Part shown: piece after piece, positions 23,253 to 33,078 of the stretch
How the letters are laid out: every line of letters begins with the position of its first letter
Numbering within the stretch: position 1 is the first letter of the stretch
Assembly: GCA_027924585.1 (NCBI GenBank)
Contig: BSBM01000637.1
Location: 4,216,001-4,280,000 of the forward strand
Origin: Larix kaempferi
Taxonomy: Eukaryota > Streptophyta > Pinopsida > Pinales > Pinaceae
Direction of reading: 5' to 3'
Length of the DNA stretch: 64,000 nt
The notes under the pieces: model-generated
What the model was told of the DNA's origin: nothing
Database searches by the model: none
The model's input: only the letters and a program-made list of their open reading frames with translations
Position numbers and translations under genes: made by a program

Positions 23253-24606
23253 CTAATGAGAGTCATACCCTGCATCACTGCCTGCATCCGCTGCTTCTGA
23301 GTCCTCCCCTTGCTCCTCCTCTGGAAACTCCTCATCCCCTTTGGGCTCATGTGCCTGTCCCCTGTCCGCTAAGATGGCCACTCGGATCGCGATCAACCGG
23401 AACTCCCGTGGTGCCCTCAGATAGTCCTGGATCACCTCTAGATCCATGTCCCACCACACGTCATCGGTCACTCCCACCAGCAACCGATCCAGCAACATCC
23501 GTACAGACTCCAAAGTCCCCTCTGTGTCCCACCGACACACCTCCCCTCAACCTGGTAAGGCTGGTACCGCTACATGCCCTTTGTGCGCTACATGCCCTGG
23601 CGGTGGTCTCAGGCCAACATCTGTAGATCACCAATCAGTCAGCAACAGTATATCAAAAAACTATCATACATAAAACTTAACAACCATAATATGCAACTAA
23701 AATTACTACGTACCATCTGGTCCCCATGCTTGTCCTGGCGCTCGTGGTGCCTCTGGATCCCCGGTGTAATCCATATCTCTATATGGAAAATCATCTAGTG
23801 TTAGTGGTATCTGTAGCCACTGCAGGTATAGCTCCTGCGTGAAATACCTACCAACCTCGCTGCCACCCCGGCGATGCATCATCTCCCCACCACACCATGC
23901 GCGGCTCCCTCATTCCTCCTGCCCTAACCGGCACCCGTGGCCGCAGTGTCGGTACCTGCTCCATGAAGAAGGCACATAGAAAGGATTCGTAACAGAATCC
24001 TTTGCCAGATTCCTTCACCGATGTCAGCTACCGCTGCACACAGGTGAGGAACATCTAGCCCCATGCATAGTAGACCCCATCCAGTACACGCTCTACTAGC
24101 TGCATCTGGCCCCCAGACACCTTTTCAGGTGACTGGGACCCCAATACACGAACTACGCATGCTCCAATGGCCTGTACTGATGGATCCTGTAGGTCCACCA
24201 CCCGGAGTGCATTCCTCTGCACCCTCGCCTCTGGAACACAGTACCGCTCTAGCATATCCTCCATATCGACATCCATGGATACTCGTGGCTGCGTATCCAC
24301 TACTCTACCTAGACATGGCAACCCCATCAGGAAGTATACATCTACCAGGGTGAGGTCCACCCTCTCACCCTGCAACCTAAACGCCTGAATATTCGGCTCC
24401 CAGAAACTCACTAGTCTGTTTAGCAGCAACGTTGCTGACCGCATCATAGGTACCTGCGCGAACTTCATCAGTCCGCACAATCCCAACACCGACCGCACAT
24501 GGCGATCCCTCCAGATAACCTCTACTATCTCGTCCAGGACCTCCCACTCTCTCCATAGCACTAGCGGCATCCTGTCAATCACATAAGGCAAGCTCATCAG
24601 ACTCAT
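23253..24606 (-). pseudogene. Plant mobile domain (PMD) gene, antisense in element B
   Basis: The main frame (24,606 to 24,055, true ATG) has the PMD pattern: GLCGLMKFAQV, LLLNRLVSFWEPNIQAFRLQ, VDLTLVDVYFLMGLP, then RYCVPEA. It is clearly homologous to the PMD of element C. After a stop the domain continues (FFMEQVPTLRPRVPV). A probable intron (donor ATG|GTACGTAG near 23,719, acceptor CTACAG near 23,626) leads to a last exon ending in an acidic tail (EEFPEEEQGEDSEAAD) at 23,253. Several stops in the middle make this copy non-functional. The biochemical role of PMD proteins is poorly known; some cellular ones act in silencing and genome stability. Confidence 0.75.
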
Positions 24607-24679
24607 GTCAAAAAAGTAAGTAACCCTACCCCGCCGTAGGGAAACCCTAATAGCTCAATCCCAATCACAGCTTTAGGGC

Positions 24680-24900
24680 CCCTTGCTGCGGTTTCCGACC
24701 ACAGCTATCCAGGCTACAGTCGTGATCCAAAACCGCACCTGTAGGAGCCGAACTCGTGGTCCCAAACTGCGTGTTCAGCCTCGGAACGCGCGGTACTAGA
24801 CCGCGTTTTCTGTCCCGAACCTCGCGGTCCGCAACTGCGTGATTGACCCTGGAACCCACGGTCTTCGACCGCGGTTCCATCCCCCAAACTCGTGGTCCAC
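24680..24900. repeat. CpG-rich CGCGGT motif cluster upstream of B PMD
   Basis: Repeated CGCGGT/ACCGCG and variants (ACCGCGGTTCC, CGCGCGGTACT, ACCGCGTTT) occur every 25-35 bp just 5' of the PMD reading frame on the minus strand. Similar clusters lie in the PMD 5'UTR introns of elements C and E. Confidence 0.65.
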
Positions 24901-24929
24901 CCCACGTGGACCATACAAATACTCCCCTG

Positions 24930-25329
24930 GGACACAAGAGCTGAGGTAGCCTGTGGATGGTAATACGGCTGAGGTGCGACCGGGGAAGCATAAGCGGGGG
25001 ACGCATGTCCAAAGCACTGAGGTGGACATGAGGGTCCGTGAGAATGGTGGTGGTGTGTTATGGGAGCATACAAATTGGTTGCTCCAGATTGAGATGTAGC
25101 TCGCGAAAGGTCGGGGCCAGGGCTAGAGCGTGCTATGGAAAAGGGTTGCGGATGTGAGGCAATACGGGCGATGATGCCATCTGCGGCATGGGATGCCCCC
25201 GGTGCATCATGTTGGGAGGAATCGCCGCGAGGGGGGTCAGGTATGATGGTATAGAGATAACTCGACTAGGCGTATATGAGGTCAAATTGCTGGGCTTTGA
25301 GGATGGCCTCTTCTTCAGACTGGGGTCGT
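24930..25329 (-). pseudogene. B-family gag fragment in inverted orientation
   Basis: This 400-bp piece is the near-identical reverse complement of gag of element B at about 16,376-16,790, including the His-rich THHHHSH text and the FDLIYAQSGYL region. On its left, homology stops inside CTCAGCTCYTGTGTCC; on its right it joins gag of element D at about 25,330. It is therefore a fragment of another B-family element or a rearranged copy. Confidence 0.8.
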
Positions 25330-26127
25330 TTGGATGAATGTCTCTGGATCCTCAGTACTCTTCCCATAGAAGGTTGGTAGTGAGGAGGGAGGGATGTTTT
25401 TCATAGTAATATCTTGTGTAGTGTCTAAGATAGGGAACCCGAAGGTACCTTCAGTTCTAACTTCTCCAACTTCGTCATTTTGTCGAACACGATCTTTATT
25501 TCTGTCCCCCATGAAGATTCTATTACCAAAGAGAGATAATCTAGGTGGCTCCTTCCTTGGTGAATATGGGATGTCCCAACATTCTATTTTAGGAAGGGTA
25601 TTTTTCTTTTTAGGAGGAGAATGATCAGCTACATGGGAATCCATTTTTGGAGATCCTACTGTTGTTGTGTCTATCTATGAGATAACGATGTTTGTAGAGC
25701 TCCCAAAAAGAGCATCTACTTGTGTAGGATTGACAAAATCTACCAAATTTGGACCACCTACTATTGAAAAAGTAGTGTCTTTGGGATTTTGGATTAATGG
25801 AGGGCTAATAAGTTCCGAAATTTTATCCTTCTGTGTTTCCTCTTGTCTAAGTTCAGTCTCAATATGAGCTTGAGGTTCTTCTAGTGGATTTTCTTTATGA
25901 ACAGATTGTTCTGATGTCCCTATAATTTCCCTTAAAATGTTTCCAAAAAAGGTTTCTTTGGCCTTCCAAGTAAGACTATCCCCTTTAGGTGTCTTCCGAT
26001 ACCTTTCTGCTGAGTTAATAGTTGGGGTGGCATGGCCCCCATATAAGTTAGTAGAGATTTTAGCAGGGTCTTTAGTCAGAGAACTAGTTTTAATAAATCT
26101 ACCTTGTGAATCTCTAGACCTATTCAT
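25330..26127 (-). pseudogene. gag N-terminal part of element D
   Basis: Gag starts at the ATG at 26,127 (MNRSRDSQGRFIKTSS), related to the MPRRERDRFGRF head of element 2. The frame runs through a charged low-complexity region, breaks at 25,675, and resumes at 25,644 with MDSHVADHSPPKKKN and capsid text IPPSSLPTFYGKSTEDPETF. At that point the sequence switches to the B-family gag fragment. The rest of gag and protease are absent. Primer site and LTR lie immediately to the right. Confidence 0.7.
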
Positions 26128-26336
26128 GAAAACAAATTGAAACTTAAAATAGATTCTAACTGCATAAATACTACTGCTGGGTTTTGGGGATGCCTATTAT
26201 AACATATGCACAGGTTCTTACCTCTCATCTTACCGCTCACCTGCCACCAGCCTAATCTAAGTTTTAAAGAAAAGAACTGAATTTTAAAAGGAAGTTCAAC
26301 TTATCTATGATTGAATTCTACCTATATTCTACAACT

Positions 26337-26354
26337 CCCCGACAACAACGCCAA
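26337..26354 (-). other. Primer-binding site, element D
   Basis: The minus strand reads TTGGCGTTGTTGTCGGGG, a decayed form of TTGGCGCCGTTGCCGGGG. It lies 2 bp from the LTR edge TGTTGGGTG at 26,357. Confidence 0.75.
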
Positions 26355-27048
26355 AATGTTGGGTGTGTGAGCTATCTCAAATAAAACACCTAATATTTAA
26401 TTATCGGCTAGGATTGGTAATCTTAGAGTTGAGGGAAAATATATGCTAAGGTAGAATAGTACCTAATTTTTTCGGTTTTTCAGACCTTCAAAATGTTCAA
26501 TAAAGAAAAGATCGAAAGATATTTCAAAATGAAAAACCGAGTCAAACTTCAGAAAAACAATAGAGAACTAAATCAAATCTAACTAAACAACCGACTAGAA
26601 TAGTATCAAATTATACTACTCTACTACATATTTAAATGACGGAAAGGGATAGAAAAAGAACTAATAACCAAATAAGAATTGCTACGGAGAACTTGTAAAT
26701 GTAAATAATTCTAGAACTGAACTGCCTAATTTTAGATAGAGAACAATTGCAAATAAACCATCTAGGAGATAATTGAATTTGATGAGAAATTACATAAACG
26801 GAAACTATACTAATCAAAATAAATTACAAGCTAAATTTCAACAACCATCTCAAGAAGAAACATCTATTCCCATGTAATAGGAATAGGGATGAATGTATCG
26901 TAATGACTTTCAAACGTAATAGTGCAACAAAACGGAAGTAAATCTAATCTAACTTCAATAAAGAGATGTAAACTACAAAGGGAGAAGTTACAGTTAACTT
27001 TAAACATTCTAACCTATCTACTATCCATGAGCAGATATAAAACTAACT

Positions 27049-27195
27049 AAACTTGATTTGGAAGCAAGTAGAAAACTTGATAAAGATATTCACTTCTAAA
27101 CTTGATTTGGAAGCAAGTAGAAAACTTGATAAAGATATTCACTTCTAAACTTGATTTGGAAGCAAGTAGAAAACTTGATAAAGATGCTTATTTCT
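27049..27195. repeat. 49-bp tandem repeat, three copies
   Basis: Units start at 27,049, 27,098 and 27,147, each opening AAACTTGATTTGGAAGCAAG. The first two copies are identical and the third diverges at its end (GATGCTTA). This implies recent expansion inside the LTR of element D. Confidence 0.9.
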
Positions 27196-27589
27196 TATCC
27201 AAATCTCAAATCATGAGTGTCTTCACTAATTACATGAAATGGAAAATAATTCTTATGGTAAACAAATTAGAACTAATTAAGGATTGAAATTATTGACTAT
27301 GATTTAAAAATGAACTATCTACAAACAAATTGATGAATTCTAAGAGAACAAGTAACTATCAAATCTGATACAAAAGCTTAATTTTGAAAGAAGGTTAGAA
27401 GAAAGTGATGGAAAGAAATGTGAAAGGAGTAAATAATAAGAAAAAATCAATTAAAAACTATGTAACATAAAAGCAAATTTAAATTACACGTATAACTATA
27501 AATTAGAAGCAAGAAGTATTATATCTAATAAGTAGGAAAGATTGGAATCTGAAAAACATAAAACTAATGCAGAAAGGGTAAAAAGTCTG

Positions 27590-27650
27590 AATGACGATCT
27601 GAATGCCAGTCCAAATGGCGGTCCGAATGACAGTCCGAATGGAGGAAAAT
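27590..27650. repeat. 12-bp degenerate tandem repeat
   Basis: Five units of the form GNCAGTCCGAAT lie in a row. They are close to the insertion site of element C. Confidence 0.7.
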
Positions 27651-27745
27651 GAGTTAAGGAAAATAAGAGTTTTGGATGATTTAATTACCAGTTGGCTTTA
27701 TGCAAATGGTTCTACAGTGCTAAGAAAGCAAGGGAGAGATTATTT

Positions 27746-27750
27746 AGAGG
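27746..27750. other. Target-site duplication of element C, left copy
   Basis: AGAGG directly precedes TGTTATACC. The same five bases follow the other end of element C at 43,304-43,308. Confidence 0.85.
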
Positions 27751-28676
27751 TGTTATACCTCCATATTTCACAGTGTCGGATCTCTATCACAAAACGAGTT
27801 GATGACACTTTCCCTATTGTTTTAAGCCATCCAGAAGAGGCAGATGATGAGTCAACCTTGAAGGTGAATCTACCCTGACAAGTTCTGACCCACCTAAGAC
27901 TTTATCTACACACACTACCGCGCCTTGCTCATTTATCAAAACGTGGTACTAGGTACTACCGCGCTATGCTCTTTCCCCAAAACGCGGTAGTACCGCGTTC
28001 TGCGGTCTTTTCAGAACGCGGTACTCTTTTAATAGCCTTTTTCCCTTGGCTTGTGGGATTTTGGATTTTCGAAGATAATGGAAGATTGAGGTCCCTGATT
28101 CGATCTCAACTCATTTCCAATCCTCCAACTCCAAGTGTCTTCTCCTCTAGCTATCTCCACAATGCTGCAAGAGCATAAGTTTGGTACTCTCAAGAGTCCT
28201 CCTCTTTCCCAATGGAATGCCTCTATTTTATAGTGAATGGTGAGGTTAACCAACAAGAGAGATGGGTGGATCTAGGGAGAGATAAGTGGATCAGGGTTTC
28301 TAATCGAAGGAAATGAGTTGAGATCAAATCAGGGACCTCAATCTTCCATTATCTTCGAAAATCCAAAATCCCACAAGCCAAGGGAAAAAGGCTATTAAAA
28401 GAGTACCGCATTCTGAAAAGACCGCAGAACGCGGTACTACCGCGTTTTGGGGAAAGAGCATAGCGCGGTAGTACCTAGTACCGCATTTTGATAAATGAGC
28501 AGGGCACAGTAGTGTGTGTAGATAAAGTCTTAGGTGGGTCAGAACTTGTCAGGGTAGATTCACCTTCAAGGTTGACTCATCATCTGCCTCTTCTAGATGG
28601 CTTAAAACAATAGGGAAAGTGTCGTCAACTCGTTTTGTGATAGAGATGCGACACTGTGAAATATGGAAGTATAACA
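27751..28676 (-). mobile_element. Rearranged 3' LTR of element C (U3-U3 palindrome)
   Basis: Positions 28,119-28,676 match the outer 558 bp of the 5' LTR (42,746-43,303). The remaining R-U5 part of the LTR (42,322-42,745 in the 5' copy) is missing. In its place, 27,751-28,118 is the exact-length inverted copy of 28,309-28,676. Both outer ends of the element therefore have the U3 terminus TGTTATACCTCC. Confidence 0.85.
27751..28676. repeat. 368-bp inverted repeat with 190-bp spacer
   Basis: Left arm 27,751-28,118, right arm 28,309-28,676, spacer 28,119-28,308. The arms are almost identical, differing mainly at CpG sites and a few single bases. A read-through transcript would fold into a hairpin with a stem of about 368 bp. 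Confidence 0.9.
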
Positions 28677-28690
28677 GATGCCCCCTAAAG
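28677..28690 (-). other. Polypurine-type tract of element C
   Basis: On the minus strand CACTTTAGGGGGCATC directly precedes the LTR start TGTTATAC. Element E has the identical tract at 61,365-61,378. Confidence 0.7.
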
Positions 28691-30600
28691 TGTGAGGTCA
28701 GAAGGGACTGATGGCCGAAAGACTTTACAAATATAGTGTGCAGAGATAGCATTGAGGAGAGCGACACTGAGCTGAAACAGAAACAAAGTGTTAGATATAC
28801 CACCGAGGCGGGCATTCCCATGCTCGGAAACAGATGACTCAAAGCATGGCTGCCGACCAATACATTGCAGATCCATGAGTACTGAGATGATGTAGACTGT
28901 GGACAGATCATGGCTACTATGAACAATCGTAGATCCATGAGACAATAATGACACAGCCACGACCAATACAATAAGTGGATCTGTGTGACAATACAAGGGA
29001 CATCTCCATCGCAGCCTGGACACAGTCAAGATACAGCGATGCGCCCAGGGTCTTCTACCTGATCACAAAAGATACGAATCTAACCATGTGATTAAAAAGT
29101 GTTGAAGTCGAACATGGCAGAAACCATTTGATTACCGGTCAATGATGTGGACCGTTAACAAATGCGAGGGAGATCACCAATGATGATGATGATTCCCAAG
29201 GTATCAATAGTACATCTCAACGAAATGCGAATGAATGAGTTGATGTCGAGCATCCGAGAGATCGCTTGATCAAAGGTCAATGATGTGAACCTACTGTCAA
29301 ACACGAGGAAACCTGCCATTGAGGCATGCAGGTACCAAGGTACTAATGGTTGATTTCTAAGTCTAATTCCCGGATAGTGATTTGGTGTCGACAGGAATAT
29401 ACTCGTCGAAGGTGGGCCATGATGATTCCCACATCATCGACATGAAATCGGCACAGATGATAAGATGATGAAGCAATGGAGTATGTACTGACACAGCGGA
29501 GGCCTGACACAATGAATGACTTGAAACAATGCAACCCTTTGAACATGTAACGGCATGTAACAGGACTTGGCAGCAGGGATTATTGATAAATGGAAGATAG
29601 ACACCGGATGAGTGGACTCGTGGCCAGGGAGACGACTCATGATGATGACCATAACTCAGTGAAAAATGGATACCCAATATAGACAAGAGACGGACACATG
29701 CCATGTTCAAAGGTAACGACTGACAAGCTTCCATAGATAAACTTGACTTATCCCCCCATATTTCCCCGACATGATAGACGAGTACCTCTTTCTTGTTTTG
29801 TGAGCTCGAAGAGGATAACAGATGCTCGGTGTAGCTCACCTCGTGGATGAGTCCAATCTCACATGTTTTACAAACCTGAGAAAGGAGGGGTTCGTCCCAA
29901 AGTGGGTCCTTCGATGTTAACATTTTAACGAGCCCAAGGAAGGAAAACTCGGTAGTTTTTCATATTTAGAGAGCCTGAAAAACTTAAAGGAAGCTCCGTA
30001 ATGTACTTTTTCATAAATTTAGTCCCTCGATCCCGAAAAAGTGTAAAACAATTCTCGAGAGAACTCTCCCAGCCGAGATTGACTGAGGTATACCTTTCTC
30101 GTAAATAGTCCAGACGGGCCGAAAAAGGGGTAACCTGTCACCGAATAGACGACCTTTGAAATACTTTTACAAGTGTGAAAGAGTCAAGATCACTTGGCAA
30201 TCTTTTCAATTTTAAGGAGTCTGAAAAGAGCTTAACTATGGACTCCTATGGTCTTTTTCATAATTTTTAATTATCCTGGTCTGAAAAAAGAATAAAATAC
30301 AACTAGGATAATACTTTCCTCATCGTTTAACGAGCATGAGTAAAGCTGACCGTACTCAACACCATTTACTTGAGTTTGACAAGCACAACACAAGTGTAAA
30401 AGCGCTTGGAATATTTTTCAAGTTTTAAATCCAGAGCACGAAAAAGATAAAGTATGCTCAAAATGAAGGTCAAATCATGAACAAACACCAGTGTGAATGT
30501 ATCGCATTTTTACCGAGGATCCTGTCAATAAATGCTCAAAAACTGGACATTAGCAATGTGAACAAGGGTTTATTTTAACTATTTAAAATAGTAAATAATT
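28691..30600. other. Long 3' non-coding region of element C
   Basis: About 1.9 kb without a convincing ORF on either strand. It is strongly conserved with element E (61,379-63,270). The right part contains scattered GAAAAAG/CTTTTTC motifs flanking AT-rich stretches. Minus-strand frames up to 186 codons occur in C but are broken in E, so I do not call them genes. Its position makes it the upstream region of the antisense PMD gene. Confidence 0.5.
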
Positions 30601-30625
30601 AATTAAAAAAAATGTGAAAAAATGC

Positions 30626-30633
30626 TATATAAG
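30626..30633 (+). promoter_or_regulatory. TATA box of antisense PMD gene (C)
   Basis: TATATAAG lies about 135 bp before the 5'UTR splice donor. Element E has TATATAAAG at the same place (63,299-63,307). It faces opposite to the element's own LTR promoter. Confidence 0.6.
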
Positions 30634-30768
30634 GAATGGTAAAAAATAGAAATTACTATTCATTTGTGTTTTTTACCCAAAGGAGACATTTTCACCCATT
30701 TAGGAGCAAGATTTCAAAGATCCATACCGGGAGTTCTGGGACACCATTTCGACAGCCGTCTGCGCCAG

Positions 30769-31092
30769 GTAAGAGTGCTTGAGCCCCTCTTTCATTTTAT
30801 GTAAGAAATTTTTGCTTTCACCAGGAAAAATTTGATTTTTTAGCGAGCCCTTTTGGGCAAGAATCGCCCTTCACACTGCCGCGTGGGGGCTCTATCGAAA
30901 AATGCGGTACCGTCTAACAGTACCGCGTTGGATGCCCAAACCGAGGCACGGTAGTGTGGACTGCCGCGCGGTAGAATATCCCTCAGACGCGGCAAAGGCG
31001 AATTTTTAGTTAAAAAAATCAAATTTTCTCCAATTTTCTGCTGGAACTAAGTTGCTAGATAGTTACTAATTGCTTTGTTTGATCTTTTGCAG
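30769..31092 (+). other. 5'UTR intron of PMD gene (C)
   Basis: Donor CAG|GTAAGAG and acceptor TTGATCTTTTGCAG|G are near-consensus. The length is 324 bp, the same as in element E (63,444-63,767). The intron carries a CGCGGTAC motif cluster at about 30,878-30,990. The ATG follows 26 bp after the acceptor. Confidence 0.7.
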
Positions 31093-31117
31093 GGATTTGC
31101 AACTTATTCGAAGCAAA

Positions 31118-32310
31118 ATGGTAAGCTGGAATGAAAGAGAGCATGAAGCGGATGATTTTGCAGCTGAAAATGACTTACCAACCGTGACCGCATTGCGAGA
31201 ATGTGGTTTGATAAAGTTCTTCAAAACCAAAGGAATTCGTCAGCAACCCAAGCTTCTCACTCATCTCATCCAATTGTGGGACCCTTACATTCGAGCTTTC
31301 CGAGTGGGAGAGCATGTGCTTGAAATCCAACTCGAGGATATTTACTTCCTCACGGGCCTCTCGAAAAGAGGGGCCCGGGTGAACTTTTCTGGATACTCAG
31401 CTTCAGAATCAAGCACAGATGACTTGATTGCTCGGTATTGCCATGCGGGTTCGAGTAAGAAAAGTGGGAAGGTGGCCATAAAGGAGGTCATAAATCTTCC
31501 TGTAAAAACCGTACTATTCACTATCACGCGTGCAGCAGGAAGCGTGAGTCCACATCAGGCATCCCGCACACAAGTAAATCTCGCAGCAGAGTGCATGGGA
31601 GGAACAGTTTTCAACTGGTGTGAGGCAGTGTTGTCCAATCTGAAAGAACAAGTGCACAAGTGTAGGACTGGGAAGAATACTCAGTTTGGCTATGGGAGCA
31701 TCCTGGTCACTTTCTTTTTGGTGAGGGTGCCACTACTGCGTCCACAGATATCTATGCACCCTCGTTCACCTACCGAGCCATGGATGGATCGATGGAGTGA
31801 CTATGCTGGACGCCTCGGTGGACCTCAGCAGCTAGCCTTTGGTGAGGACTTCTTCTCCTGGCTAGAGGAGCAGATAGTTATGATTGATAAATATCCCTAC
31901 TCAGGGGTAGATTTCCGTGAGGAAATCGACTTGGCATTGCCAGAGGATGATGACTGGGACGACTCTGGTATGACCTTCATGGATATGTATTTTTTCCTTT
32001 TTGAATATTTAATTTTTATTACTTTTTTAGAATGTGTAAAAGACGTCTAATGTATAATCGCATGCGTGTTGCAGACCGTGGACCACAGAGACCAGCTGGG
32101 TACTCTCCACTACGTCGTGGTGGTGTCGATCGTCAAGCTGTTCCTGACGAAGAGGAAGATGAAGACGAGGCAGGAGGCGTTCGGGATGGATGGCGTCCCT
32201 TACCACCTCCAGCGGCATACTGTAGGTGTGCCTGGTCGTATCAGTCGACTTCTTCGCAGGGTGGTTCGAGCTGTAGTGTGTTACCACCAGCAGCGGGAGG
32301 AGTCCGATGA
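31118..32310 (+). CDS. Plant mobile domain (PMD) protein, antisense gene in element C
   Basis: Predicted spliced coding sequence: 31,118-31,967 joined to 32,075-32,310, 361 codons, with no internal stop. PMD hallmarks are CGLIKFFKTKGI (residues about 29-40), LLTHLIQLWDPYIRAFRVG (about 46-64), LEIQLEDIYFLTGLSKRG (about 68-85), RYCHAG, and FLVRVPLLRP. The splice donor is CTCTG|GTATGA and the acceptor GTTGCAG|ACC; splicing joins the phases and gives a C-terminal tail rich in acidic and Arg residues (DEEEDEDEAGG). Unspliced, the frame runs to 32,050. PMD is a plant family spread largely by transposons; its enzymatic role is unproven. The gene is convergent with the second RNase H ORF, 3' ends about 230 bp apart. 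Confidence 0.75.
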
Positions 32311-32543
32311 GGGACATGATAGGTCTCCTATATCTCCATAGATGGTCTTTTGATCTTTTTGTGGCATGTACACAATATGTAGGCTTTGAGGGCCAATTTT
32401 TGTATATGGGATTTGATCCCCAATTTTGTCTTTAACACAAACTTTATGTATTTTTGAAAAAACACACTTATATACAGTGATATGGACCTATTTATGATCT
32501 AAATATTTACAATGACTTGTGCATTTTATTTTTTATGATGTTT

Positions 32544-32957
32544 TTATGTATGGGCAAGATGCCAATCCAAAATGTAATTAGCCAATGAATCAGCAATACA
32601 ATTGAATTCTCTCGGTATGTGTTGATATGTGATAAAATTAAATGACCCTTCCAAGAGGCGTACTCTTCGAAATAAACGAAGTAGTGTAGGATCGCGAACT
32701 GTGTAAACACGGTTTAGATGAGAAACCATGAGTTGGGAGTCTAAAAAGATTGACAAGGAGTCAATCCTGAGTGAAGCAACCTCTGTCAAGACACCAATGA
32801 CTGCATGGTACTCCGCGATATTGTTGGTTGCAGGACCTAAACAATTGGCCCCTGAAGAAATCAACTCGCCAGTGGGGGAATAGATTACCCATGCTGCGGA
32901 AGCAAGATTCCGGGTATGTCGGCTTGCACCATCGGCGAATCCAAAGTAGGCAGACAT
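32544..32957 (-). CDS. Second (archaeal-type) RNase H, separate ORF, element C
   Basis: A 137-residue intact ORF with a true ATG, 121 bp downstream of the integrase stop. The catalytic set is complete: Asp9 (GFADGAS), Glu49 (NNIAEYHA), Asp73 (FLDSQL), Asp123 (IADSLAN). This is the RNase H that plant Tat elements acquired in addition to the RT-linked one. In C the RT-linked copy has lost its leading Asp, so this ORF is probably the active nuclease. It is the best preserved ORF of element C's sense strand. Confidence 0.85.
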   Translation of the reverse strand: MSAYFGFADGASRHTRNLASAAWVIYSPTGELISSGANCLGPATNNIAEYHAVIGVLTEVASLRIDSLSIFLDSQLMVSHLNRVYTVRDPTLLRLFRRVRLLEGSFNFITYQHIPREFNCIADSLANYILDWHLAHT

Positions 32958-33078
32958 CTGCGCATAAAGTCACGAGTCAAAGTAAGAGTGGATACATGAG
33001 GTCCACGTGCACACCAAAAAGAAAGCAAAAAGCAAACTAAGTACATTATGTACAACAAGTGACCCGCGTAGGGTAACC

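Larger units (their letters stand above)
12933..24929 (+). mobile_element. Element B: Tat-like LTR retrotransposon, 3' LTR missing
   Basis: Order on the plus strand: 5' LTR, primer site, leader with 32-bp repeats, gag, protease, zinc-finger linker, RT, RNase H, integrase, separate second RNase H ORF, tandem repeat, then an antisense PMD gene. The layout matches element C, which is on the other strand. No copy of the 715-bp LTR is found on the right, and the right end joins a gag piece in opposite orientation at about 24,930. The 5 bp before the LTR are CCTAG, but no matching duplication can be located. The coding regions carry many stops, so B is an old copy. Confidence 0.8.
26357..27745 (-). 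mobile_element. 5' LTR of element D, inner part
   Basis: The LTR begins TGTTGGGTGTGTGAGC. It contains a 49-bp tandem repeat and a 12-bp repeat block. It is cut by element C at 27,751 and continues at 43,309. The TATA box is in the second part. Confidence 0.65.

Noticed and set aside
29363-29923. 186-codon minus-strand frame in the 3' region of element C
   Set aside because: The homologous region of element E breaks the frame and the composition shows no known motif.
31968-32050. Continuation of the PMD frame past 31,967 as coding
   Set aside because: The unspliced tail (MYFFLFEYLIFITFLECVKDV) looks like intron sequence, and a good donor and acceptor pair joins to an acidic tail exon, similar in character to the PMD of element B.
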